Assembly: GCA_001414325.1 (NCBI GenBank)
Contig: LLKB01000001.1
Coordinates: forward strand, 186,001-250,000
Length of the DNA: 64,000 nucleotides
Direction: 5' to 3'
From: Butyribacter intestini
GTDB lineage: Bacteria; Bacillota; Clostridia; Lachnospirales; Lachnospiraceae
Positions 44,563-53,249 of this stretch are shown one piece after another. Every line of letters starts with the position of its first letter. Position 1 is the stretch's first letter. A model generated the notes under the pieces. That model had not been told where the DNA came from and did not search any database. It saw nothing but the letters and a program-made list of their open reading frames with translations. The position numbers and the translations under genes were made by a program.

Positions 44563-45846
44563 ATGGACTCTATGATGGGAATATTTTATGAAGAAAGTTC
44601 AAGGCTTGTAGAAGAGTTAAAGAGAAATTTTTCAGAATATATTGGTAAAGATATATATGGTCAGGAACTCATACAGGAAATTTTCCGTGCAGTCCATACA
44701 ATAAAAGCTGATGCCACAATGATGCTGTTTGACGGTATAGCGGCATTAAGTAAAAAATTTGAAAGATTATTGTACTGTTTTAGAAATGGTCCTAAGGTGA
44801 TTGAGGATACAGAGCGTTTTGACGGTGTGTTTTGCGGATATGTAGATTTTGTTGAACAGGAGCTTGATAAAATTGCTCAAGGGGAAGCACTGGAAAATGT
44901 ACCGGAAGAACTGTCAAAAAATATTTCTGAATATGTAGACAATCTTAAGGAACAGTATGAACTTGATGAATCTCAGATAACAGGTAAAAAGACGGCTGAT
45001 AAAAAGGAAAAAGCGAAAAGACAGATATATTATATTCCGGGGGCTCAGGTACCGGTGGAGAAATCGGATAAAGAAGAAAAAAGGGTAGTAAAATATGAAA
45101 ATAAGGACTTAAATGGAGTCATAGTCATAAAAAAGTCGGATTTAAATAAAATTCAGCTAAACATTACGAAAATGGGCAGTGTGATAAAGACGCTTAAGAA
45201 AGTATCTGACAGGGAAAATTATGAACTAGTACTGCCTGAGATAAACAGTCTTGTTGAGATAAATAAAGAACTTAGCAATGTGGCTAAAGGTTTTACAAAA
45301 GGGGATTTTACTGCTGTGGCGGAAAAGATGGAAATTCTTGTCGATGAGATGTCTGCGGCTTTAAACAAAAATGTCCGTCTTTTAGTTAAAGGCGAGGATA
45401 TTATGATAGACAAGTATAAACGCGACAAGATTTCAACGGCACTTATTCACATGATAAGAAATTCGGTTGACCACGGAATTGAGGATTTAGAAACAAGAGA
45501 GAGGCTTGGCAAAACACCGGTAGGTCTGATAAAAATAAAATTTCAAAATGAAAATGAAAATATCATGATAACAGTCGAAGATGATGGTGCAGGTATAAAC
45601 AGCGGAAAAGTTATTGAAGCAGCTCAAAAAGCAGGTGTATTAAAAAAGAAACCGGAAGAGTATAAAAAAGAAGAAATAATGGAGCTTTTATTGGTGAATG
45701 GCATAAGCACAACTGATATTCCTAATGATTATTCAGGAAGAGGGGTTGGAATGGATGTTATAAATCATTCAATAAAGGAAATCGGAGGAAAGTTAAATAT
45801 AACTTCAGAAGAAGGATTTGGAACTAAAATAGAAATGGAAGTATAA
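44563..45846 (+). CDS. CheA-like protein: HPt and ATPase domains, no CheW domain
   Basis: Protein of 427 residues. The N-terminal HPt domain (about 1-110) has FRAVHTIKADATMM with its phospho-accepting His. A lysine-rich linker and short dimerisation-like helices (about 190-270) follow, then a CheA-type ATPase domain (MIRNSVDHGIEDLETRERLG, VEDDGAGIN, SGRGVGMDVINHSI). It ends at GFGTKIEMEV, right after the ATPase, so the CheW-like receptor-coupling domain of CheA is missing. It follows the kinase and HD-GYP genes, 57 bp after the latter, with GGAGGAAAGG. It may act as a second phosphodonor. Confidence 0.88.
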   Translation: MDSMMGIFYEESSRLVEELKRNFSEYIGKDIYGQELIQEIFRAVHTIKADATMMLFDGIAALSKKFERLLYCFRNGPKVIEDTERFDGVFCGYVDFVEQELDKIAQGEALENVPEELSKNISEYVDNLKEQYELDESQITGKKTADKKEKAKRQIYYIPGAQVPVEKSDKEEKRVVKYENKDLNGVIVIKKSDLNKIQLNITKMGSVIKTLKKVSDRENYELVLPEINSLVEINKELSNVAKGFTKGDFTAVAEKMEILVDEMSAALNKNVRLLVKGEDIMIDKYKRDKISTALIHMIRNSVDHGIEDLETRERLGKTPVGLIKIKFQNENENIMITVEDDGAGINSGKVIEAAQKAGVLKKKPEEYKKEEIMELLLVNGISTTDIPNDYSGRGVGMDVINHSIKEIGGKLNITSEEGFGTKIEMEV

Positions 45847-45854
45847 AATTAAAA

Positions 45855-45880
45855 GCTGTCCTGTATGGACAGCCTTTATA
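45855..45880 (+). terminator. Intrinsic terminator after the CheA-like gene
   Basis: GCTGTCC pairs with GGACAGC around TGTAT, followed by CTTTATAT. It ends the three-gene signalling unit. Confidence 0.75.
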
Positions 45881-45900
45881 TCCTATGTGTATCGGACAGA

Positions 45901-46140
45901 TCAGATAAGCTGCATTTGGACATCTTTTGTTAAGACATCTGTATAGCTGAAAGATACTGTCTGTACTGTATCATCTAATTTGTTTTCAACTTCAACAAGG
46001 AAGATGCTTGGATAAGTCTCGCTGATAACACCCTCTGTAATATCAATCTTATGTCTTCCGCGGTTGGCACGGATTTTAACTCTGTTTCCGACATTTTTAT
46101 CAACCGAAGATTTAACTTTTCTTATATCTGCTTGACTCAT
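45901..46140 (-). CDS. veg: Veg family protein
   Basis: Protein of 79 residues of the Veg family (KVKSSVDKNVGNRVKIRANRG, GVISETYPSIFLVEV). In Bacillus, Veg is abundantly made and promotes biofilm matrix expression by working against SinR; the mechanism in this organism is unknown. It has a strong promoter at 46206-46234 and stands alone. Confidence 0.93.
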   Translation of the reverse strand: MSQADIRKVKSSVDKNVGNRVKIRANRGRHKIDITEGVISETYPSIFLVEVENKLDDTVQTVSFSYTDVLTKDVQMQLI

Positions 46141-46205
46141 GTTTCACCTGTTCCTTTCAAAAAAGACTGGTATGACACCAATCTGTACAAAACGCTACAA
46201 GTAAA

Positions 46206-46234
46206 ATTATACCATAAAATAAAGTATAAGTCAA
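46206..46234 (-). promoter_or_regulatory. veg promoter
   Basis: On the minus strand, TTGACT and TATAAT with a 17-bp spacer, near consensus. Confidence 0.88.
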
Positions 46235-46326
46235 TTTAGGTGCTGTTCGTAAATATATGATTGACATGAACAATAAGTTAATTTAACATAATTAAAGAAT
46301 TTTAAAATACCGCATAAGGAGGTGGA

Positions 46327-47007
46327 ATGTTGAAACATATAATGATAGACCTTGAGATGAACAAAATAAAAAAACAGTACAGAGATGATAAGAAACTGGC
46401 AAATGAACTTATTGAGATTGGTGCCGTGAAGATGGATGATGATTTTAATGAAGTTGACAGGTATCAGTCTTATGTTATGCCTGATTATGGAAAAATGGAT
46501 TCTCATATTATCAAATTGACCGGGATAACGGATGAAAAACTTGAGGGTGCACCGGGATTTAAAGATGCCATGCAGGATTTTGAAAAGTGGATAGGTGGTG
46601 GTGCAGTGACATTTTATTCATGGAGCATGGCAGATATAAGGCAGTTTCAGACGGAGTCGGCATTTAAGGAATATCAGTCGGAGACACTCCGTAAGATGGA
46701 GAAAAACTGGATTGATTTCCAAGAAGAGTATAGCAGGCTGCTCGGAATAGACAAAAGGATTAAGCTTAAGCAGGCAGTATCATCGGCTGATTATGATTTT
46801 AAAGGGGCACAGCATACTGCACTTGCTGATGCGGTAAATACGGCTGAGATATTAAAGTTATCAAAGAATCCACAGGAATTTGAGCGTGTTATGAAACCGA
46901 TACTTGACTTGTTCAGAAAAGATCAGGGAGGCTCGACACTGATTGATATGTGTCCGGAATTTTTTGCGGAAGCATTAAAAAAGGATGAAACAAAAAAGAA
47001 GGAATAG
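46327..47007 (+). CDS. DEDDh-type 3'-5' exonuclease
   Basis: Exonuclease-family protein of 226 residues. Exo I MIDLEMN (about 6-12, Asp8/Glu10), Exo II near FYSWSMADIRQF (about 98-109), Exo III HTALADAVNTAEIL (about 161-174; His161, Asp165). It resembles KapD/ERI1-like proteins more than DnaQ of the replisome. Substrate (RNA or DNA) unknown. AAGGAGGTGG precedes the ATG; a TTG one codon later is an alternative. The terminator overlaps its last codons. Confidence 0.88.
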   Translation: MLKHIMIDLEMNKIKKQYRDDKKLANELIEIGAVKMDDDFNEVDRYQSYVMPDYGKMDSHIIKLTGITDEKLEGAPGFKDAMQDFEKWIGGGAVTFYSWSMADIRQFQTESAFKEYQSETLRKMEKNWIDFQEEYSRLLGIDKRIKLKQAVSSADYDFKGAQHTALADAVNTAEILKLSKNPQEFERVMKPILDLFRKDQGGSTLIDMCPEFFAEALKKDETKKKE

Positions 47008-47034
47008 ATAATCAAATATCTATTCCTTCTTTTT
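46993..47034 (+). terminator. Intrinsic terminator overlapping the exonuclease stop
   Basis: An 18-bp perfect stem from AAAAAGAAGGAATAGATA with its reverse complement, loop ATCAAA. It contains the gene's stop codon. Confidence 0.95.
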
Positions 47035-47066
47035 ATAACTATATATATGAATTATTAACTTATATA

Positions 47067-47143
47067 GCAATTCTTGGAGGGCAAAACGCTGTTTTTTAGT
47101 TTTTTATGGAATTAGGAAAATGTTGTAATATAGCGGTGTCCTT
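47067..47143. repeat. Family B repeat, copy at the 3' end of the protease gene
   Basis: GCAATTCTTGGAGGGCAAAACGC, GTTTTTTAGTTTTTTA, TAGGAAAATGTTGTAATATAG and GGTGTCC match the copies at 21006 and 49421. It ends two bases before the stop codon of the leftward protease gene. Confidence 0.6.
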
Positions 47144-47144
47144 T

Positions 47145-49283
47145 TTACCTGACTGTTACGCGTACGCGGGCTTTTTTACCGTTAAATGCTTTTAATGTGA
47201 TAGTTGTTCTGCCGCGTCTTTTTGCTTTTACTTTTCCTTTTGAATTTACGGTAGCAACAGATTTTCTTGAAGATGAGAATTTAATCTTTTTACTGTAATA
47301 ACCTTTTGAAAATCTGACTTTGACCGTAAAGGAATGACCGCGGCGCACAGTTTTTCTCTTGTAAGGACGGCTTGAAATACGCTTTGGTGCCTTGTAAACA
47401 TTAACTGAGTAAGTGGCAATGTTTCCGTCATTTGATATTGCGGTAATGCGTGCACTTCCTTTTGAAAGTCCTTTTATCTTACCGGTAGTCTTATTTACTG
47501 AAACAACTTTGTTGTTGCTGCTCTTGTAGCTTATACTTGAGCTGTCTGTTTTCGTAGAAAGTTTTGCTTTAAGTGTATAAGTTTCTCCTTTTCCGATTTT
47601 TACTGATTTTTTTGAGAAGGAAACTTTAGTGTTTGTAGCAGCAATACCGTTTGAGGTAAATGCTTTTATAGGAATATTGTTTAAAGTTCTGTCATCATAT
47701 GTGGCACAGTCTATCCATGAATTGTCGTTGTAAAGATAACTCTGTCCCGGTTCGCTGGCATAAGAGTAAAGCACACCGCTGTTTAACTCACTTCTTCCCT
47801 CTATAGGGATATAAGCCTGATTTTTTGTTGAAGCATCATATTTATATGTAATCGCAACGGCAAATTTACTTCCCGGAGAAAGAGTGCAGCTTGTTGGAAG
47901 TTTTATGGTGTGATAACCATTGTAATCTGCTGTACCTGATATGGTGCAGGCACTTGCTAAAGTACCGGTGTCAGGAGTGGTTCCGGTGAGGTTTTTATAA
48001 ATTTTAATCGTGTATTTCTGATTGTCGCTTATCGTGTAAAATGAAACGGCATTTAATGTCTCTTCAAATGATGAACTGCTTGTAAAGACATTTGCACCGG
48101 TAAAGTCATTTCCGGGAATACTTACTGCATCAGACCAGCCGTTTCCGTCATACTGATATATATTTTCATAGTTTGCTGTAGTTTCAACTGCCATTGTGTA
48201 AATATCACTTATTGACGGTTCTTCGTATGAGAGCCAGAAATATCCGCCGTCATTGTACTTTGTTCCGTAGCTGTTAGCTATAAGCCACGCGCCGTTTGAG
48301 GATGGACGACTGCCCTCCTTGAAGTTGTCTTTTGAGTAACTGTCATCCCATCCGATAATGGTTACGCAGTGATTTGCAGCCTGTTTTGCAATATTTCCGG
48401 TGTATGTAGTCTGATAATAAGATTTACCGGAATTTGTGTTTGTCTCAAAACCTGATGCATCGTAGTAGAGTGATGCATTTAATGCACCCTGGTTCATTAT
48501 GGCTTTTTTGATAGTGCTTCTTGTAGTGTAGTCAAGACAATCTGCATTCTGGAGATGAACATATGAATCATATCGCAAAGATTCACCGTTTGCCGTCATA
48601 GTATTTATCATTTCCTGCTCTTTGTCTGTTGTATCAGCGTTAAAAGGTGCTGCTTCTTCTTTTTCGGCACCTGACCATGCGGCAAGAGTGAATATGGCTG
48701 AAAGTGCATTTCCGCCTGCATCGTAAGCGTTTAAGGTCTGTCCCTGACCAAATGGGTTAAATACATCTGATGGAAGGTCTGTACCCTTAATAGAGCATCC
48801 GTCACCATACATAGGGCTTTGTGTGTTTGTAATAGGATTGTATGAATACCAGGTAAGATGGCTTTCTGAATAGTCAGCAGTTTCAATGGTGTTAAGTCCG
48901 TTTAATATAGAGTTTGATTCCATGGCTTTTACGGCGGCAAAAGCCCAGCAGCTTCCTGTAACACCCTGGTCTTTGATAGAGGTTGTCTGTCCGTAATTTC
49001 TAAGATCATATGATGATGGGACAGAAGTTGCCTTTTTTCGTGTTGAAGGAAGGGAAGCGGAAGAACCGTTAAAATCAATTTTTTTGCCGTTTTCATCAAC
49101 ATATGAATAACGGAGAAGTCCGTCGTTGTTTTTTGAGACAACTCTTGACATTACAGACATATTGTCTATGCTTTTTTTGGTTGTTGTTTTCGCATCTGTC
49201 TGCACGGGAGCGTTTAAGCCTGCTATTGCAACACCTGCTGCGAGTGCACCGCAGAATACTTTTTTTAAGTAAATGTTTTTCAT
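47145..49283 (-). CDS. Secreted papain-family (C1) protease with BIG2 domains
   Basis: Exported protein of 712 residues. Signal peptide about 1-31. Catalytic domain about 65-345, with Gln/Cys in SIKDQGVTGSCWAFAA, His in NHCVTIIGWDD and Asn in GAWLIANSYGTKY. A jelly-roll-like region (about 350-520) is followed by two BIG2-type Ig-like domains (about 535-620, KVSFSKKSVKIGKGETYTL, and 625-712). The very basic last domain may bind the cell wall. The ATG at 49283 has AAAGGATT. Likely a surface protease for host or dietary protein. Confidence 0.9.
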   Translation of the reverse strand: MKNIYLKKVFCGALAAGVAIAGLNAPVQTDAKTTTKKSIDNMSVMSRVVSKNNDGLLRYSYVDENGKKIDFNGSSASLPSTRKKATSVPSSYDLRNYGQTTSIKDQGVTGSCWAFAAVKAMESNSILNGLNTIETADYSESHLTWYSYNPITNTQSPMYGDGCSIKGTDLPSDVFNPFGQGQTLNAYDAGGNALSAIFTLAAWSGAEKEEAAPFNADTTDKEQEMINTMTANGESLRYDSYVHLQNADCLDYTTRSTIKKAIMNQGALNASLYYDASGFETNTNSGKSYYQTTYTGNIAKQAANHCVTIIGWDDSYSKDNFKEGSRPSSNGAWLIANSYGTKYNDGGYFWLSYEEPSISDIYTMAVETTANYENIYQYDGNGWSDAVSIPGNDFTGANVFTSSSSFEETLNAVSFYTISDNQKYTIKIYKNLTGTTPDTGTLASACTISGTADYNGYHTIKLPTSCTLSPGSKFAVAITYKYDASTKNQAYIPIEGRSELNSGVLYSYASEPGQSYLYNDNSWIDCATYDDRTLNNIPIKAFTSNGIAATNTKVSFSKKSVKIGKGETYTLKAKLSTKTDSSSISYKSSNNKVVSVNKTTGKIKGLSKGSARITAISNDGNIATYSVNVYKAPKRISSRPYKRKTVRRGHSFTVKVRFSKGYYSKKIKFSSSRKSVATVNSKGKVKAKRRGRTTITLKAFNGKKARVRVTVR

Positions 49284-49313
49284 AGTGTAAATCCTTTCAC
49301 ATAATTTATGTAA

Positions 49314-49393
49314 TAGGTATTTGCGAAAATAATTATATGTTGTGTTATAGATGCACAATTTAATCTCACATTATGATAGTTTCGCAATTACCT
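49314..49393. repeat. Family A palindromic repeat
   Basis: Ends TAGGTATTTGCGAAAATA and TAGTTTCGCAATTACCTA. The inner TTATATGTTGTGTT...GATGCACAATTTAATC is shared with 33629. Imperfect flanking repeat ATTTATGTAAT / ATTTGCGTAAT. Confidence 0.8.
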
Positions 49394-49420
49394 AAATTTG
49401 CGTAATAAAATATTTATTTG

Positions 49421-49542
49421 TGAGTAAAACGCTGGTTTTGCTCTTTTTTAAAGCATAGGAAAATGCTCGTAAAGTAGTGTGGCACCAACAAGAATTGCGA
49501 AGCAATTCTTGTGGAGCAAAACGCCGGTTTTGCTCTTTTTTA
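49421..49542 (+). repeat. Family B repeat, about 1.5 units
   Basis: GTAAAACGCTGGTTTTGCTCTTTTTT, then GCATAGGAAAATGCTCGTAA, GTGGCACCAACAAGAATTGC and again GAGCAAAACGCCGGTTTTGCTCTTTTTT-like. Each unit carries a terminator-type hairpin. Confidence 0.75.
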
Positions 49543-49735
49543 TTTTACAGTAAAATCAGCTTGGATACAATAACCTTGTACACTGCATATATAAGAATAG
49601 CAGAAATACCTTAAACAAAGTATAAATATTTTATGAAACTTTTTTAATATGTAAAAAATATACATGACTTTATGCTACAATATCATTATGTCAGAAAAGT
49701 TGCATGAATAATATAGAAAGGGATTGGAATAAAAA

Positions 49736-50863
49736 TTGGAAGAAAATAATAGGGAGTTAAGAAAAAAGATATGTGTTCACCTGGCTGTATGCCTGGCATT
49801 TATACTTATTGCAATATTTGCAATACCGCCGCTGTTTCGACTGTGTCTGCCGCTGATAGTGGCATGGTTTATAGCAATGATTGCAAATCCGCTTGTAAGA
49901 TTTCTTGAAAACAAGATAAAGATAATGAGAAAACATGGAACTGTAATAGTTATAGTGCTTGTTCTTGCACTGATATGTGCGGCTATATATGGTATTATTT
50001 CGTTTATTGTTGTGCAGACGAGTCTGCTTATAGATGACCTGCCAAGCGTATATGAGTCAGTAGTAAACAATATCCAGCAGGCGATGAGCGTCCTTCACGA
50101 AAAGATAAATATAATTCCGGCAGATGTACAGAGTATGTTGGGAAAGAAAAATGTGCAGCTCAACGAGTATATACTAACTGCGTTAAAATCACTTAAGACA
50201 AGTCCGGTATCGACAGTCGGAAATGTTGCAAGTTCGCTCATTGACTTCTTTGTATTATTGATACTTACACTTATGATGACATATTTCTTTGTGGCAGACC
50301 ACGACAAGATAAAAGAAGAAGTTGCAGCTCATATGCCGGAGTCGATAAAAAAAGGCTGGCAGATGATAAGGGATATTATCGTAAAGGCTATAGGTGGGTA
50401 CCTTAAAGCCTGCTTTCAGATAATGATAGTAGTATTTGTGATACTGTTTACAATTTTTTTGATAATGGGACAAAAATATGCGGCACTTATCGCACTTATT
50501 ACGGCATTTCTGGATTTTCTTCCTTTTTTGGGAACGGGAATAATTCTTACACCGTGGGCAATTTATGAGATAATAACAGGTGATTATAAAGCAGCGGTAA
50601 TACTTGTGGCAGCATACTTTATTTCTTTGTTTGTGCATCGAATACTTGAACCTAAGCTTATAGGAGACAGTGTGGGTATGAGTCCGTTTTTGACACTTAT
50701 ATCAATGTTTATTTTTTACAGGCTTATAGGTATGCTCGGACTTATAGTTGGTATTCCGATAGCAATGGTATTGCAGGCATTTTATGAGGGTGGAGTATTT
50801 GACAATACGATTCGCGGCATAAAGATACTTGTAAAAGATATAAATGAATATAGAAAATTTTAG
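49736..50863 (+). CDS. AI-2E family transporter
   Basis: Membrane protein of 375 residues with about eight helices (N-terminal pair about 12-55, then about 63-88, and a C-terminal block about 165-360). It has the AI-2E/PerM family pattern: FLPFLGTGIILTPWAIYEI, HRILEPKLIGDSVGMSPFLTL and LIVGIPIAMVLQAFYEGG. Members have been linked to autoinducer export or Na+/H+ transport. The start is TTG 49736 after AAAGGGATTGG. It is monocistronic and ends at a strong terminator. Confidence 0.9.
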   Translation: MEENNRELRKKICVHLAVCLAFILIAIFAIPPLFRLCLPLIVAWFIAMIANPLVRFLENKIKIMRKHGTVIVIVLVLALICAAIYGIISFIVVQTSLLIDDLPSVYESVVNNIQQAMSVLHEKINIIPADVQSMLGKKNVQLNEYILTALKSLKTSPVSTVGNVASSLIDFFVLLILTLMMTYFFVADHDKIKEEVAAHMPESIKKGWQMIRDIIVKAIGGYLKACFQIMIVVFVILFTIFLIMGQKYAALIALITAFLDFLPFLGTGIILTPWAIYEIITGDYKAAVILVAAYFISLFVHRILEPKLIGDSVGMSPFLTLISMFIFYRLIGMLGLIVGIPIAMVLQAFYEGGVFDNTIRGIKILVKDINEYRKF

Positions 50864-50871
50864 ATGAAAAT

Positions 50872-50911
50872 AAGAGGTCACGGAATATCTTGAGATAATC
50901 CGTGACCTCTT
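50872..50911. terminator. Bidirectional terminator between the AI-2E and VanZ-like genes
   Basis: AAGAGGTCACGGA pairs with TCCGTGACCTCTT. It lies between convergent genes. Confidence 0.88.
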
Positions 50912-50920
50912 GGTTTAAAA

Positions 50921-51787
50921 TTAAAAATGATATTTTTTCTGCTGTGCTCTGCTTATCATAAAATCGCGTGTGGCAATAGTCTGGAAAGCACCGTTCATAA
51001 TGTGGAATAAGACAACACCGATGAAAATACCTATAAGGGAGAATACGCAGTCATCAATATCTCCACGGCCAAGTCCTGTCATATACTGTGCGGCTTCAAG
51101 GGCAGCAGGGAAAAGGATGTATATGATTATCCTAAACACAAAATTTAATTTTCTGAGTGCAACCCTGCAAAGATAACCGAAAGGAATACCCAGGCAGACA
51201 AGCTGTAATGCATAAAAGACAAATTCATTTATGCTTTTACCTGCTTTGAATGTGTGTTCAATGTAAGTTCCGGTAGCCATAAAAGGTATAAAGTTGTGTG
51301 CACCGAATTTGAGGCTGTGATATGGCGGGACAATAGGTGTTATAAAATATTGTTTTGCAATCACGAAAATATATATCAGTGTAAAGAAAATGCACATACG
51401 ATTGAAAAATTTATGGTAGCCGTCAAATCTTGGCCCTCTGTCAAACAGGTCACGAAGCGTGCAATAAAGGAAAGGAATAATCCAGTTTGCAAGTACAAGA
51501 CATGGGAGCCAGAAATCAAAACATATCCATTCATTTGGTTGAATGACATATATAGCTATGGCAAAGACAAGCGTTGAAACAGTCATACTTGCTGCGTGTA
51601 AAAAGTTGTAATCATAATTCAGAGATGACTCTAAGAAAAAATGTGCAAGAAGTACTGATGCAACTCCGGCAAATATAACAGACACATAGTGCATAGGTAC
51701 AAGGTAGTAGAGACACATTGTAGTGATAAGTGAAAGCAGACTCAGTAAAAGTACAAGACTGCTTATGTTTACGGTTCTTTTGTTCAT
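50921..51787 (-). CDS. VanZ-like membrane protein
   Basis: Integral membrane protein of 288 residues with about eight helices. The C-terminal part (about 200-265) carries the VanZ signature (AALEAAQYMTGLGRGDIDDCVFSLIGIFIG). The N-terminal half is a separate helical module, so the protein is longer than minimal VanZ. VanZ-type proteins confer low-level teicoplanin or lipoglycopeptide tolerance in some bacteria; most members are unstudied. ATG 51787 has GAGG at the right distance. The leader upstream (51788-51882) matches that of rqcP. Confidence 0.82.
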   Translation of the reverse strand: MNKRTVNISSLVLLLSLLSLITTMCLYYLVPMHYVSVIFAGVASVLLAHFFLESSLNYDYNFLHAASMTVSTLVFAIAIYVIQPNEWICFDFWLPCLVLANWIIPFLYCTLRDLFDRGPRFDGYHKFFNRMCIFFTLIYIFVIAKQYFITPIVPPYHSLKFGAHNFIPFMATGTYIEHTFKAGKSINEFVFYALQLVCLGIPFGYLCRVALRKLNFVFRIIIYILFPAALEAAQYMTGLGRGDIDDCVFSLIGIFIGVVLFHIMNGAFQTIATRDFMISRAQQKKYHF

Positions 51788-51882
51788 AATAATCCTCATT
51801 TCTGCACACATTTTTTGTACTTATCAGGTTTGTGCCGGGTGTGCACGGACACAAATCCTGCGTGATTTTTCACATTATTTTG
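51788..51882 (-). promoter_or_regulatory. Conserved leader with hairpin and possible pseudoknot before the VanZ-like gene
   Basis: On the minus strand, the stem GGATTTGTGTC / GGCACAAACC (51827-51858) has GCACAC in its loop, which can pair with GTGTGC (51804-51809) just ahead of GAAATGAGG, the Shine-Dalgarno. AAAAAATGTGTGCAGAAATG is identical to the rqcP leader. Confidence 0.6.
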
Positions 51883-52013
51883 AAAGAAGATTTTGGATGC
51901 TGTTATAGAACAAAGCATATCTTCTATAGACTATTTATAATAATAAGCTGAAATAAAAATAAGTCAATACGAATTGGAAAGAGTTTACAAATTTTGTGGG
52001 CAGGTGCATCAAT

Positions 52014-52132
52014 TGTAACAGTTCAGCCCTTCATTTATTACATTCGTAAACCTGCCAGCAAGCTGTCAGTCGCTGCTATGCAGCTTGAGTTTACTTCATT
52101 TCATAAATGAAAGGCTATTCAGCCATAAAAAA
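52014..52132. repeat. Family C palindromic repeat, longer copy
   Basis: Left end TGTAACAGTTCAGCCC with CTTCATTTAT; right end ATAAATGAAAGGCTATTCAGCC. The inside differs from the other copies and has its own hairpin (CAAGCTG / CAGCTTG). Confidence 0.65.
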
Positions 52133-52147
52133 AATTAAAAAAAAGTG

Positions 52148-52176
52148 TTGACATATGTTTCGTTGTCTGGTATAGT
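52148..52176 (+). promoter_or_regulatory. Promoter of the tRNA pair
   Basis: TTGACA and TATAGT with a 17-bp spacer, 46 bp before tRNA-Val. Confidence 0.9.
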
Positions 52177-52221
52177 AAGGAAGTCGCGTGAGACAAGACA
52201 AAAACACACGACATCGAAAAA

Positions 52222-52294
52222 GGGATCTTAGCTCAGCTGGGAGAGCATCTGCCTTACAAGCAGAGGGTCACAGGTTCGAGCCCTGTAGGTCCCA
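52222..52294 (+). tRNA. tRNA-Val (anticodon TAC)
   Basis: Complete cloverleaf of 73 nt: acceptor GGGATCT with AGGTCCC, D arm GCTC/GAGC, anticodon loop CTTACAA, T arm CACAG-GTTCGAGC-CTGT. CCA is not encoded. Confidence 0.95.
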
Positions 52295-52327
52295 TTACAG
52301 TGAGTTTTCACTGATATAATTTAATAT

Positions 52328-52401
52328 GGCGGGATAGCTCAGTTGGCTAGAGCACACGGTTCATACCCGTGGTGTCGTGGGTTCAAATCCCTCTCCCGCT
52401 A
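52328..52401 (+). tRNA. tRNA-Met (anticodon CAT), elongator type
   Basis: Cloverleaf of 74 nt: acceptor GGCGGGA with TCCCGCT, anticodon stem CACGG/CCGTG with loop TTCATAC. The T stem (GTGGG with CCCTC) has one mismatch. The loop and body match elongator Met tRNAs of Firmicutes. CCA is not encoded. Confidence 0.92.
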
Positions 52402-52407
52402 CTATAT

Positions 52408-52440
52408 AATCCCCTGAAACATATGCTTCAGGGGATTTTC
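52408..52440 (+). terminator. Intrinsic terminator after the tRNAs
   Basis: AATCCCCTGAA pairs with TTCAGGGGATT, followed by TTTC. Confidence 0.92.
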
Positions 52441-52583
52441 GTATATTTATGGTTCGTTTGTTTTTGTACCGAAAATAGTATGGTGTGGCTAATCGTAATG
52501 ATAACAGTGTGAATGGTAAATGTAATGTTATTATAATAATTTTATGTAAGTGCGGATGATATTGCACGGAAATGAGGTTTAAT

Positions 52584-53129
52584 ATGAGAGTAGGAATGGG
52601 TTATGATGTTCATAAATTAGTCGAGGGGCGTGCCCTTATATTAGGCGGTGTGAATATACCATATGAAAAAGGGCTTCTTGGACATTCGGATGCAGATGTG
52701 CTTCTCCATGCTATTATGGATGCACTTCTGGGTGCGGCCGCACTCGGAGATATAGGAAAACATTTTCCTGATACGGATGACAGATATAAGGGAATATCAA
52801 GCATAAAACTTCTTGGTGAGGTTGGAAAGCTTCTTGATGAGGAGTGTTATATTATAGAAAATATTGATGCGACCGTGATAGCACAGCGTCCGAAACTTCG
52901 GGATTATATTGACACTATGCGGGAAAATATAGCAAAAACGCTTAATATCGAAGTTCGCAGGGTAAATGTAAAGGCAACAACCGAGGAGGGACTTGGCTTT
53001 ACGGGAACAGGTGAGGGTATCTCATCACAGGCTGTATGTTCACTGTCCTCAATGTTTGATTATTCGGTGGACATGACAAAAACAAACCCGGCAGGTTGTG
53101 CCGGGTGTAAAGGATGTATGAAAAAATGA
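52584..53129 (+). CDS. ispF: 2-C-methyl-D-erythritol 2,4-cyclodiphosphate synthase with Cys-rich tail
   Basis: MEP isoprenoid pathway enzyme of 181 residues. Metal ligands Asp8 and His10 (GYDVHKL), [20 protein letters not shown] and the C-terminal [16 protein letters not shown] are present. The normal family end falls near residue 157. Here about 24 residues follow, ending [14 protein letters not shown] with three Cys in a CxxCxxC pattern. The matching DNA (CCCGGCAGGTTGTGCCGGG) is also a hairpin. ATG 52584 follows GAGGTTTAAT; the ATG at 52572 overlaps that site. Confidence 0.93.
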   Translation: MRVGMGYDVHKLVEGRALILGGVNIPYEKGLLGHSDADVLLHAIMDALLGAAALGDIGKHFPDTDDRYKGISSIKLLGEVGKLLDEECYIIENIDATVIAQRPKLRDYIDTMRENIAKTLNIEVRRVNVKATTEEGLGFTGTGEGISSQAVCSLSSMFDYSVDMTKTNPAGCAGCKGCMKK

Positions 53130-53186
53130 TCCGCTAAACACCGACAATAAAATTGGAGGTGTTTGCAGGATTGCGAAAATTGCACG

Positions 53187-53247
53187 GCAATGAAGCAATC
53201 CGTGGCATTAGTTGGTGTCAAAATACCTTTTGACATCAACATCATGA
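53187..53247. repeat. Family D palindromic repeat
   Basis: GCAATGAAGCAATCCGTGGC followed by GTTGGTGTCAAAATACC and GGT-side arm TTTTGACATCAACATCA. The same parts occur at 21183 and, reversed, at 24683. It lies between ispF and bioY. Confidence 0.65.
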
Positions 53248-53249
53248 CA

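Noticed and set aside
52222-52401. tRNA-Met as a possible tRNA-Ile2 (CAT read after lysidine change)
   Set aside because: The body and the loop TTCATAC match elongator Met tRNAs; Ile2 tRNAs differ. tilS at 36869 shows that the genome must have Ile2 elsewhere.
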